Positions 40,676-47,849 of a stretch of 64,000 nt of DNA are shown here, piece by piece; the first letter of the stretch is position 1; each line of letters starts with the position of its first letter. The position numbers and the translations under genes were made by a program. The notes under the pieces were generated by a model. The model was not told the DNA's origin, searched no databases, and saw only the letters and a program-made list of their open reading frames with translations. Origin of the DNA: Candidatus Methylomicrobium oryzae (GTDB taxonomy: Bacteria > Pseudomonadota > Gammaproteobacteria > Methylococcales > Methylomonadaceae); the NCBI RefSeq assembly GCF_016745425.1, contig NZ_JAERVK010000001.1, positions 124,001 through 188,000 on the forward strand, in the 5' to 3' direction.

Positions 40676-41163
40676 TTAGGATAGGCGCTGATTCCCGTTT
40701 GCAGATGAAGTTCGATCACGCGTTGGGCGTCCTGTTCCTGCCGCCTTGCGATTTCCTGCACTTGATGCTTTTCCAACAGGTCGGCCAGGGTAATCCCTTT
40801 CAGATAGCCGCGAATCTGTTCGCTGAGCCCCATCCATAAGTCATGTGTCAGGCAGGCCTTGTGGTTCTGGCAATTCCCTTCGCCGCCGCATTTGGTCGTG
40901 TCGATCTGTTCGTCGACCGCCGCGATGATGTCGGCGATATTGATCGTACTGGCTTTATTAGCCAGGGTATAGCCGCCGCCGGGGCCGCGGACGCCTTTGA
41001 CCATGCCGGCGCGGCGCAGGCGGGCAAACAGTTGTTCGAGATAAGAGAGGGAAATGGTTTGTCGAGTCGCGATGTCGGTCAGCGTCACAGGCGCTTTCTG
41101 GCTGTGAAAAGCCAGATCGAGCATCGCGGTTACCGCATAGCGGCCTTTGGTAGTCAAGCGCAC
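40672..41163 (-). CDS. iscR: Fe-S cluster regulator IscR (Rrf2 family)
   Basis: A 163-residue winged-helix regulator. An N-terminal helix-turn-helix (MRLTTKGRYAVTAMLDLA, ISLSYLEQLFARLRRAGMV) is followed by the three cluster-binding cysteines in CGGEGNCQNHKACLTHDLW. With a [2Fe-2S] cluster IscR represses its own operon at type-1 sites. A good candidate site lies upstream and would close the loop. It heads iscR-iscS-iscA. Confidence 0.95.
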   Translation of the reverse strand: MRLTTKGRYAVTAMLDLAFHSQKAPVTLTDIATRQTISLSYLEQLFARLRRAGMVKGVRGPGGGYTLANKASTINIADIIAAVDEQIDTTKCGGEGNCQNHKACLTHDLWMGLSEQIRGYLKGITLADLLEKHQVQEIARRQEQDAQRVIELHLQTGISAYPK

Positions 41164-41205
41164 AACATCATCCTTCAGAAAGATTAACGTGGGCCGATTT
41201 TAATC

Positions 41206-41230
41206 TTAACCGATTAAATTAGTCAACATT
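41206..41230 (-). promoter_or_regulatory. Candidate IscR type-1 site and iscR promoter
   Basis: Read on the minus strand, the 25-bp site contains GTTGACTAATTTAATCGG, matching the type-1 IscR consensus at about 20 of 25 positions, including GACT-AWWW-YA-TC. The TTGACT also fits a -35 element with TAAAAT 18 bp further on, so IscR would sit on the promoter, as in E. coli. It lies 43 to 67 nt upstream of the iscR ATG. Confidence 0.65.
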
Positions 41231-41252
41231 TATAACCCTAGTTTTTTTGGCG

Positions 41253-42038
41253 TTAATCGTGCTTGGGTTCGTTCTGGTAGCTGTCCTCGATTTCGCATCC
41301 CTCCAGCCTTGGAATCGGCGGCGGCTCGGGGTAATGGATGCCGGCTTCGTCGAGCGCCTTCTTCATGGTTTCGAGCTGCTTGTCCATCGCGTGGATGTGA
41401 TCGAGCATCCGGTTGATCGCGTTTGCGACCGGGTCGGGCATGTCGGCCTTCGCTCCATAGGGGTCGAAGCCCATCCGGTAGGCGATCGCCTCCCGCTCCG
41501 CCTTTTCTTTTTTGACGTTCGGGTCGATCAGATGACCCGGAATCCCGACGACTGTCGCACCGGCCGGCACCGGCTTCAGGACGACCGAATTCGACCCGAC
41601 CCGGGCGCCTTCGCCGATGTCGATCGGGCCCAGGATTTTCGCGCCGGCGCCGACGACCACCCCGTCGTGCAGGGTAGGGTGGCGTTTGCCCTTCTTCCAG
41701 GAGGTGCCGCCGAGCGTGACGCCGTGATAGAGCGTGCAGTCGTCGCCGATCACGGCCGTTTCGCCGATCACCACGCCCATCCCGTGATCGATGAAAAAAC
41801 GCCGGCCGATCCGGGCGCCCGGGTGAATTTCGATCCCGGTCAACCAGCGGCCGATATGCGAGATGAAACGCGCCAGCCAGCGGTAGCCGGCTGTCCAGCA
41901 GCGATGGCTGACCCGGTGAATCAGTACCGCATGAAAGCCGGGGTAAGCGGTGATCACTTCCCAGACCGACTGCGCGGCCGGATCGCGTTCGAAAACGCAG
42001 GCGATGTCTTCTTTGACTCTGTCGATAATGGCGTTCAT
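41253..42038 (-). CDS. cysE: Serine O-acetyltransferase
   Basis: A 261-residue acetyltransferase making O-acetylserine, the carbon skeleton for cysteine. A helical N-terminal part ([20 protein letters not shown]) precedes a left-handed beta-helix of hexapeptide repeats, with the family blocks [38 protein letters not shown] and [20 protein letters not shown]. It lies between trmJ and iscR, so cysteine synthesis stands next to cysteine desulfurase. Confidence 0.95.
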   Translation of the reverse strand: MNAIIDRVKEDIACVFERDPAAQSVWEVITAYPGFHAVLIHRVSHRCWTAGYRWLARFISHIGRWLTGIEIHPGARIGRRFFIDHGMGVVIGETAVIGDDCTLYHGVTLGGTSWKKGKRHPTLHDGVVVGAGAKILGPIDIGEGARVGSNSVVLKPVPAGATVVGIPGHLIDPNVKKEKAEREAIAYRMGFDPYGAKADMPDPVANAINRMLDHIHAMDKQLETMKKALDEAGIHYPEPPPIPRLEGCEIEDSYQNEPKHD

Positions 42039-42051
42039 GTACTTTGGTGAT

Positions 42052-42786
42052 TTATTGTTTCCGGCTTTTTTTATGACCTTGCGACATTCTCAGAATGCCC
42101 CGCAAAATATCGACTTCCTTGGTGTCGAGTTCGATCCGATTATAAATTCGGCGCAGCCGCCGCATGATCGATTCGGATTTGCCGGGCTGAGTGAAGTCGA
42201 TATCGACCAGCGTCTCGTGAAGATGATCGTAAAAGGATTCCATCTGTTCCGCGGTCGCCAAGGGACATTCGCCCCGGTCGCCGATCGCCTTGCGTTCGTT
42301 GCCCCCGGCCGCGACGAACAGTTCATAGCAGACGACCTGCACCGCAGCGGCCAGGTTCAGCGAGCTGAAGTTGGGATTGCAGGGAATGTGCAGCAGATGG
42401 CGGCACATGTCGAGTTCTTCGTTGGTCAGCCCCGAATGCTCGCGGCCGAATACGATCGCGATCTGTTCGTCCGGATGCTGGTTGACGATTTCGTCGGCGC
42501 ACTGCCGGGGCGTCAATTCCGGCCAGCTGATCGTGCGCGAACGCGCGCTGGCGCCGAACACGACCTGGCAGTCCGCGATCGCTTCGCGCAGGGTCTCGCA
42601 GACCTTTGCCCGGGACAGGATGTCGTCCGCCCCTGACGCACGCGAGGTCGCGTCCGCGCTCGGGAAAATTTTCGGCGCGACCAGCCTGAGGCTGGCCATC
42701 TGCATGTTTTTCATCGCCCGTGCAACTGCGCCGATATTGCCGGGGTGCGTGGTTCCGACCAGAACGATATGGATATGGGACAGCAA
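42052..42786 (-). CDS. trmJ: tRNA (cytidine/uridine-2'-O-)-methyltransferase TrmJ
   Basis: A 244-residue SPOUT methyltransferase that methylates position 32 of several tRNAs. Knot motifs are [36 protein letters not shown] and [19 protein letters not shown]. The frame begins with TTG at 42786; a GAGG lies about 11 nt upstream. It is divergent from suhB, as in E. coli. Confidence 0.93.
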   Translation of the reverse strand: MLSHIHIVLVGTTHPGNIGAVARAMKNMQMASLRLVAPKIFPSADATSRASGADDILSRAKVCETLREAIADCQVVFGASARSRTISWPELTPRQCADEIVNQHPDEQIAIVFGREHSGLTNEELDMCRHLLHIPCNPNFSSLNLAAAVQVVCYELFVAAGGNERKAIGDRGECPLATAEQMESFYDHLHETLVDIDFTQPGKSESIMRRLRRIYNRIELDTKEVDILRGILRMSQGHKKSRKQ

Positions 42787-42874
42787 CGCGATGCCTCGTC
42801 TTCAAAAAACGCTCAAGTTTATCAAAAGTTTTGGTATCCTATAACGATTTATCCGCTCATTTTCAATTCCACTT

Positions 42875-43669
42875 ATGCAACCGATGCTCAACATTGCCGT
42901 CCGTGCCGCCCGAAGCGCGGGCGACCTGATCTTGCGCTCGACCGACGCCATCGGTCATCTTCAAGTCGATCAAAAAGGTAGAAACGACTATGCCAGCGAA
43001 GTCGACCGCAAGGCGGAACGCGAAATCATCAACATCATCCGCACGGCCTATCCCGATCATGCGATCCTGGCCGAAGAAAGCGGCGCGCACCAGGGCAACG
43101 ATTTCGTCTGGGTGATCGACCCGCTGGACGGCACGACCAATTTTCTGCACGGTTTTCCGCAGTTCGCAGTTTCGATTGCGCTGAAACACAAAGGCCGGCT
43201 CGAAGTGGCGGTGATCTACGATCCGCTGCGCGACGAACTGTTTACCGCCAAACGCGGCGGCGGCGCGATGCTGAACAATCGGCGGATTCGCGTGACCAAA
43301 CAAAGCGCGATGAAAGGCGCGCTGATCGGCACCGGTTTTCCGTTCAAGACCGACCGGCATCTGGACGCCTACGTCGGGATGTTCAAAGCGATGACGACCG
43401 ACTCCGCCGGCATTCGCCGGGCCGGCTCCGCGGCGCTCGACCTCGCCTATGTCGCCGCCGGACGCCTGGACGGCTTCTGGGAAATCGGGCTGATGGAATG
43501 GGATATGGCGGCCGGGGTATTGCTGATCAAGGAAGCCGGCGGCGTGGTGACCGATTTTTCGTTCAACGACGGCTATCTCGAAAACGGCAACCTAATTGCC
43601 GGCAATCCGAAAATGCATCAGATCATGTACAAGCTGATCGAGCCTCATGTGACCGACAGCCTGCGATAA
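42875..43669 (+). CDS. suhB: Inositol-1-monophosphatase family protein SuhB
   Basis: A 264-residue Mg-dependent phosphatase. Metal-site motifs are ILAEESG, WVIDPLDGTTNF and WEIGLMEWDMAAGVLLIKEAGG. Besides inositol monophosphatase activity, SuhB takes part in rRNA antitermination and ribosome assembly in E. coli. The start has no strong ribosome-binding site. Divergent from trmJ, with a terminator after it. Confidence 0.94.
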   Translation: MQPMLNIAVRAARSAGDLILRSTDAIGHLQVDQKGRNDYASEVDRKAEREIINIIRTAYPDHAILAEESGAHQGNDFVWVIDPLDGTTNFLHGFPQFAVSIALKHKGRLEVAVIYDPLRDELFTAKRGGGAMLNNRRIRVTKQSAMKGALIGTGFPFKTDRHLDAYVGMFKAMTTDSAGIRRAGSAALDLAYVAAGRLDGFWEIGLMEWDMAAGVLLIKEAGGVVTDFSFNDGYLENGNLIAGNPKMHQIMYKLIEPHVTDSLR

Positions 43670-43697
43670 AAGGCAGTATTTGCTGTTTTCTCAAATA

Positions 43698-43724
43698 AAG
43701 GGCGGAAAAGATTCCGCCCTTTTT
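43698..43724 (+). terminator. Intrinsic terminator after suhB
   Basis: A 10-bp stem aagggcggaa/ttccgccctt with an AAGA loop (43698-43721), followed by T. The A-run before the stem would also serve the convergent gene from the other strand. Confidence 0.9.
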
Positions 43725-43747
43725 CATTTTAAAGGATTGTGAGCGCG

Positions 43748-44287
43748 CTACTGTGACGGGCAGTTCGCAGGAATGCCGGGATCGGCGGTATCAGCCAACC
43801 TGAAAATCCATTGGCAGCGCGTGACCTCGGGTCTGTCCTCGGGAGCGTTGGGGTCGTTGGTCTGATCGGTGTAGATGGACACGCCGGTCAACGAGCCGGT
43901 GCCTCTGTTTGGGTTTACGGTCGCGTTCAGGTCGGCTATCTCGGAAACACCGGAAGTAATATCCGCCTTTGTCCCGCAGTCGGCGATTGCGGCGTGGCCC
44001 CGGGTGGCCGGCTTGGTAATACTATCGATGACGAAACCGGTGAAAGTGGACGCCAAAGCTTCACCATCGAACCATTGAGCGGATAAACGGTTTCCGTTCT
44101 GGGGCTGGCTGATTTTCAGGCTTTGGGATGGCTGGTCCCGGTTAGGCTGCACAAAGGAAAAGTTTGCTCCGTCGAACCCGGAGCATCTGAACTTGCCTGT
44201 CCATGTTCCTGTTAGGTTGACCGCCCCGGCAGAAAATGAAAAAGACAGTAAAAGGATCGGTAAAACCGTAAAGCGCAGTGATTTCAT
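43748..44287 (-). CDS. Secreted protein of unknown function
   Basis: A 179-residue protein I do not recognise. It has a clear signal peptide (MKSLRFTVLPILLLSFSFSAGA), then NLTGTWTGKFRCSGFDGANF, a start often seen in lipocalin- or beta-barrel-like secreted domains. Four cysteines remain after cleavage (FRCSG, ADCGT, TRCQW, ANCPS), enough for two disulfides. AGGGAGG precedes the ATG. It diverges from the corA leader region, so shared control by copper is possible but unproven. Confidence 0.75.
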   Translation of the reverse strand: MKSLRFTVLPILLLSFSFSAGAVNLTGTWTGKFRCSGFDGANFSFVQPNRDQPSQSLKISQPQNGNRLSAQWFDGEALASTFTGFVIDSITKPATRGHAAIADCGTKADITSGVSEIADLNATVNPNRGTGSLTGVSIYTDQTNDPNAPEDRPEVTRCQWIFRLADTADPGIPANCPSQ

Positions 44288-44668
44288 AACTTCCTCCCTA
44301 AATCAATCATTTAACTTCTTTGTCAGAGTCAACCATATTACTCGTGCGGTTCTGGGGAGTCAACTAACCTAGAGCAAAGCTAAGTATTGAAATTCTCTGG
44401 GCATTCCAAGGTCAGTGCTATCGACTCATGCTCATGGTGAGCCATTTCACACAGTAGCCTATGTGAAATAACACATTTTCAATATTCCTTATGAATTATG
44501 TGGTTGAAAACATTAGAAAATTATAATGGCATAATATCTGCTTAATGTATCCCTGCATGATGCTGTTTTAGGCGTCGTGGCTGACTTCGGCTTTCGCAAT
44601 TCCCGGTTCAGGCGCCGACGCATCCTGGAACTGCGCGGTACCGGTTTAATTCGTTTTTAGGGATAACC
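44288..44668. other. AT-rich divergent control region before the corA locus
   Basis: 381 bases without a gene. The middle is AT-rich, with TATAAT at 44522-44527 and TAATAT at 44532-44537; a TTGAAA at 44504 is badly spaced for both, which suggests an activator-dependent or unusual promoter. A long GC-rich part (about 44570-44640) lies between this and the leader ORF and would be a structured 5' leader. No Fur or known copper-regulator site can be assigned. Confidence 0.45.
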
Positions 44669-44797
44669 ATGAAATACAACAATAAATTTAAAAGTTTGGT
44701 ATTGGTTTCAGTGGCAGTCGGTTATGAAATACCCGGGCTGGTACTGTGTAGTTCGTGCCAGAAGTGCGATGGAAGCACTTGTTTTGCTGCTCTGTAA
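44669..44797 (+). CDS. Cysteine-rich 42-codon ORF upstream of corA, possible leader peptide
   Basis: Reads MKYNNKFKSLVLVSVAVGYE and then IPGLVLCSSCQKCDGSTCF-AAL. A basic start and a hydrophobic stretch (residues 9-26) are followed by four cysteines (27, 30, 33, 38) spaced C-x2-C-x2-C-x4-C. AGGGATAACC before the ATG gives a good ribosome-binding site. The stop is 39 nt before the corA ATG. A hairpin, aagtgc/gcactt (44762-44780), lies on the codons for Cys33 to Cys38 and is followed by a T-rich stretch (gtttt, 44781-44785), so translation of the cysteine codons and folding of the RNA would compete. It could be a metal-sensing leader, a small copper-binding peptide or chance. I know no close relative. 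Confidence 0.5.
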   Translation: MKYNNKFKSLVLVSVAVGYEIPGLVLCSSCQKCDGSTCFAAL

Positions 44798-44836
44798 AAG
44801 CGAATGCGCCTACATTGACAATTTTTGGAGAAATTA

Positions 44837-45556
44837 ATGAGATCAATCAAAAAAGGGGTTTTGGTGGCTGCAGGCCTGTTTTTCGCCAACCACCTTCAAG
44901 CGGCTACAGCTCTAAATACTACCGGCACGTTTTTCTTTGACAAAGACAATGCTTCAACGGACATGGCTGTCCGCGCCTATTCTTGGTACAACCTCAGTAT
45001 GGGCTATCTGGGCTGGACCCATCACTCGAACTGGGGATTCGTCAAGCTGAAGAAAGGCAAGCCGGTTACTGTCGCTCTGACTACGGAAGTGAGCGGGTTG
45101 CACCCCGCAATCACGGTATGGTACCGGGCGGGAGCCAAAAATCCAAAGATGCTTCCTTATATGAACGGCCACGCGTACAAGCAATTCGGCGATATTTACG
45201 AGCCGAACGCCGAAGCCACCGATGCCGAGAACAACCCGGTCAAGGTCGGCAATATCATCATGAAGTTTATTACCAACGGGTTTGACCGTGACGGAATGAC
45301 CGACACCGATGAAAATACGCTCCTGCCGGACGCCTTGCCGGCTGAGTACGACCAGTCTCAGTTGTACCGGGTGATGGACGGTGTTCCAGGAAAGCTGGCG
45401 ATTACCTTTACCCCTCCTGAAAACGGCTGGTATCAATTCGTTGTTGGGGCGATCAATCCGGATATCGATTCGACGGCCTACGGTGCCGGCCCGGGTTCCA
45501 ACGGCGCCGGCCCCGCGGCTGCGCATACTGTCCATGTAGAAGTCAGTATCCCGTAA
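44837..45556 (+). CDS. corA: Copper-repressible surface copper-binding protein, CorA/MopE family
   Basis: A 239-residue exported protein (signal peptide ending near HLQA). It matches the CorA protein of Methylomicrobium album BG8 and the C-terminal core of MopE from Methylococcus capsulatus; it is unrelated to the CorA magnesium channel. In that family copper is held by two histidines and a kynurenine made from tryptophan in a W-x-H motif. Here Trp60-Thr-His62 (YLGWTHHSNWGF) and His112 (NGHAYKQFGD) are in place with the expected spacing. Further blocks are AVRAYSWYNLSMGY and PENGWYQFVVGAINPDID. Known members are secreted or surface-bound and rise strongly when copper is scarce. GGAG precedes the ATG at 44837 by 7 nt. 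Confidence 0.88.
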   Translation: MRSIKKGVLVAAGLFFANHLQAATALNTTGTFFFDKDNASTDMAVRAYSWYNLSMGYLGWTHHSNWGFVKLKKGKPVTVALTTEVSGLHPAITVWYRAGAKNPKMLPYMNGHAYKQFGDIYEPNAEATDAENNPVKVGNIIMKFITNGFDRDGMTDTDENTLLPDALPAEYDQSQLYRVMDGVPGKLAITFTPPENGWYQFVVGAINPDIDSTAYGAGPGSNGAGPAAAHTVHVEVSIP

Positions 45557-45588
45557 TCGGATTGTACGAAGGTATTACCTCGCCACAG

Positions 45589-45618
45589 GGAGGCGGCCGA
45601 GAGGTCTCCTCCTTTTTT
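45589..45618 (+). terminator. Weak terminator-like hairpin between corA and corB
   Basis: A 5-bp stem ggagg/cctcc (45589-45593 and 45608-45612) with a GC-rich 14-nt loop, followed by six T. The stem is short, so partial termination with read-through into corB is likely. Confidence 0.55.
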
Positions 45619-45633
45619 ATTTTTTGAATAATC

Positions 45634-47775
45634 ATGTCCTGTTTCATCCAAAAAGTTTTATCCGATATTGTTCCACGTGGTTATGCTTTAATTCTGCTAT
45701 GGACCATAGCCGATGCCGTACTTGCCCACGGCGCTCTATCCGATCAAGTGCTGAAAGGCTTTAAAGTCCCGGAGACGCCTAAATTGGTTGGGAAATCGGC
45801 AATCGTCGTCGATCAACAGGCCGCCGTGCAGCTCGGCAAGGCCCTGTTTTGGGATGGAAACGTCGGCAGCAGCGGAACCGCATGTGCTTCATGCCATTTT
45901 CATGCCGGAGCGGATATTCGCCATATCAACCAGTTGAATCCCGGCCAGGCGCACACCGCCAATGCCGACAGTACCGCGAAAACTTTCGAATTGTCGTCGG
46001 GCAATGCCGCCGGGCCGAACTATGAATTGAAAGCCGGCGATTTTCCGTTTTTCCGCTTTGCCGATGTGAACGACATCGCCACGTTGACGGCATCGACCGA
46101 CGACGTGGTCGGTTCTTCTGGAGAGCCACTGCAGCAATTTGTGGCGGTCAATGCGACGGGCATTAATGCGGGCATTAATAACGATCAATGCGATTCCGAG
46201 TTGAGCGAGGTCTTCCATGCGGGGAGTCTGAATACCCGCCAGGCCACCAAGCGCAACGCGCCGACGGTGATCAACGCCGCTTTTAACTTCCGCAATTTTT
46301 GGGACGGCCGCGCCAACAACGTATTCAATGGCCAATCGCCGTTCGGATTGCGGGATACCGGCGCCAAAATTTGGCTTGCGAAAGGCAAGCAATCGGTTAA
46401 AGCGGTGTCGCTGGCGCTGGAAAACGCCTCGCTGGCATCCCAGGCCGTCGGTCCTCCTGTAGATATGGTGGAAATGTCATGCAAGGGGCGCAGCTTTGCC
46501 GACATCGGCCGAAAATTGTTGCAGCGCAGGGCCTTGGAGTCGCAAGCCGTGCATCCCGAAGACAGCGTGCTTGCCGGTCTGCGCGACCCGTCCGGTACCG
46601 GTTTGACGTTAACCTACGACGAATTGATCAAAAAGGCGTTTAACAAGAAATATTGGAGGAGTGCCGCTGCCATCGAGCTGGTGAAGGATTCGGGGCAATT
46701 TTATTCGCAAATGGAAGTTAATTTTGCGATGTTCTTTGGCTTAGCTATCCAACAATACGAGAATACCTTGATTTCCGACGATGCGTTGTTCGACCAGCAG
46801 GTCGACGACGACACCGGTTTCCCGGCCGGATTTACGGAGGCGCAGCAACGCGGCTTTCAAGTGTTCAATGACGCCCATTGCAACAATTGCCATTCCGGCC
46901 CGACGTTTTCGTCGGCGGCAAGCCCGCAGATTTTCTCGAACACCGCCAAGAAACCCAAATATCTCAAGCTGGTGAACCGCGACGTGCTGGGCGAGCAAGC
47001 CGGCGGTTTCGGTACCGACAGCAGTTTGTTCGATATCGGTTTCGCCATTACCAGCGTTGCGCCGACTGCTTACGACATCGGACTGGGCGGGACTGACCCG
47101 TTCGGCAATCCGCTGTCGTTCACTAAACAATTCATCGACGTTCTCGCCGGCAATGCCAAAAAAATGCTCGATCCGGTCATTGTAGCCACTTGCGACATGG
47201 TTGATCCGTTTACGGAGGATTATCTATCGGGCCAGTTGATCAATGATAAACTGGGTAAAAGCGTTTGCAAGGGGCCTGGAAAAAAACAAGCCAAAATTCC
47301 TACCCCTGAAATCGTTGCCGAGGAACTGGCAAAATCCGGTCAAGGCCGGCTTTCCGACGGGGTCGGTGCCGCGTTTAAAATTCCGACGCTGCGTAATGTG
47401 GAACTGACTGGGCCGTACATGCACAATGGCGGAATGAAATCGCTGGAAGAGGTCGTCGAATTTTATAATCGCGGGGGAAATCTGACTAATCCGCGCCATT
47501 CGACGACCCTGGTGTTTTTCCAGGGCATGTCGGCGCAGGATAAGTCCGATCTGGTGGCCTTTCTGAAGACTCTGACCGACGAACGTGTGCGCTGGGAACG
47601 CGCCCCGTTCGACCATCCCGCGCTTCAGGTTCCGCACGGGCACGAAGATGGGGAGAATCCGCCGGGATCAGGACTGGCTGGGGACAGTTTTCTCCAGGTG
47701 CCGGCGGTCGGCCGCAACGGCCGTACCGCCGAAGACGGGCCGTTGCAGGCTTTCGACAGTTATTTGCAGCCTTAA
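45634..47775 (+). CDS. corB: Surface-associated di-haem cytochrome c peroxidase family protein CorB
   Basis: A 713-residue exported protein with a signal peptide (hydrophobic stretch YALILLWTIADAVLAHG). Two c-type haem sites are present: Cys84-Ala-Ser-Cys-His88 and Cys416-Asn-Asn-Cys-His420, in the two halves of a bacterial cytochrome c peroxidase fold. Family blocks include RNAPTVINAAFNFRNFWDGR and KIPTLRNVELTGPYMHNGGM. It is much longer than classic CcpA (about 330 residues), as in the SACCP protein encoded next to mopE and CorB next to corA. The protein may make the kynurenine in CorA, as MauG does for other cofactors; this is a proposal, not shown. RBS weak. A strong terminator follows. 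Confidence 0.87.
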   Translation: MSCFIQKVLSDIVPRGYALILLWTIADAVLAHGALSDQVLKGFKVPETPKLVGKSAIVVDQQAAVQLGKALFWDGNVGSSGTACASCHFHAGADIRHINQLNPGQAHTANADSTAKTFELSSGNAAGPNYELKAGDFPFFRFADVNDIATLTASTDDVVGSSGEPLQQFVAVNATGINAGINNDQCDSELSEVFHAGSLNTRQATKRNAPTVINAAFNFRNFWDGRANNVFNGQSPFGLRDTGAKIWLAKGKQSVKAVSLALENASLASQAVGPPVDMVEMSCKGRSFADIGRKLLQRRALESQAVHPEDSVLAGLRDPSGTGLTLTYDELIKKAFNKKYWRSAAAIELVKDSGQFYSQMEVNFAMFFGLAIQQYENTLISDDALFDQQVDDDTGFPAGFTEAQQRGFQVFNDAHCNNCHSGPTFSSAASPQIFSNTAKKPKYLKLVNRDVLGEQAGGFGTDSSLFDIGFAITSVAPTAYDIGLGGTDPFGNPLSFTKQFIDVLAGNAKKMLDPVIVATCDMVDPFTEDYLSGQLINDKLGKSVCKGPGKKQAKIPTPEIVAEELAKSGQGRLSDGVGAAFKIPTLRNVELTGPYMHNGGMKSLEEVVEFYNRGGNLTNPRHSTTLVFFQGMSAQDKSDLVAFLKTLTDERVRWERAPFDHPALQVPHGHEDGENPPGSGLAGDSFLQVPAVGRNGRTAEDGPLQAFDSYLQP

Positions 47776-47792
47776 AGGCTGTACCGAGTTAA

Positions 47793-47849
47793 GCCCCCAT
47801 ACCGGCAATCGGCTTTTCCCCTAGGGCCGCCGGTATGGCGGGCTTTTTA
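47793..47849 (+). terminator. Intrinsic terminator between corB and metG
   Basis: A long stem, gcccccataccggc against gccggtatggcgggc with one bulged base, loop 47807-47828, then five T. It serves corB and, through its symmetry, possibly the convergent metG transcript. Confidence 0.9.

Noticed and set aside
44837-45556. Reading of the name CorA as magnesium/cobalt channel
   Set aside because: The protein is secreted, has no GMN motif and no C-terminal membrane helices; it belongs to the methanotroph copper-repressible CorA/MopE family.
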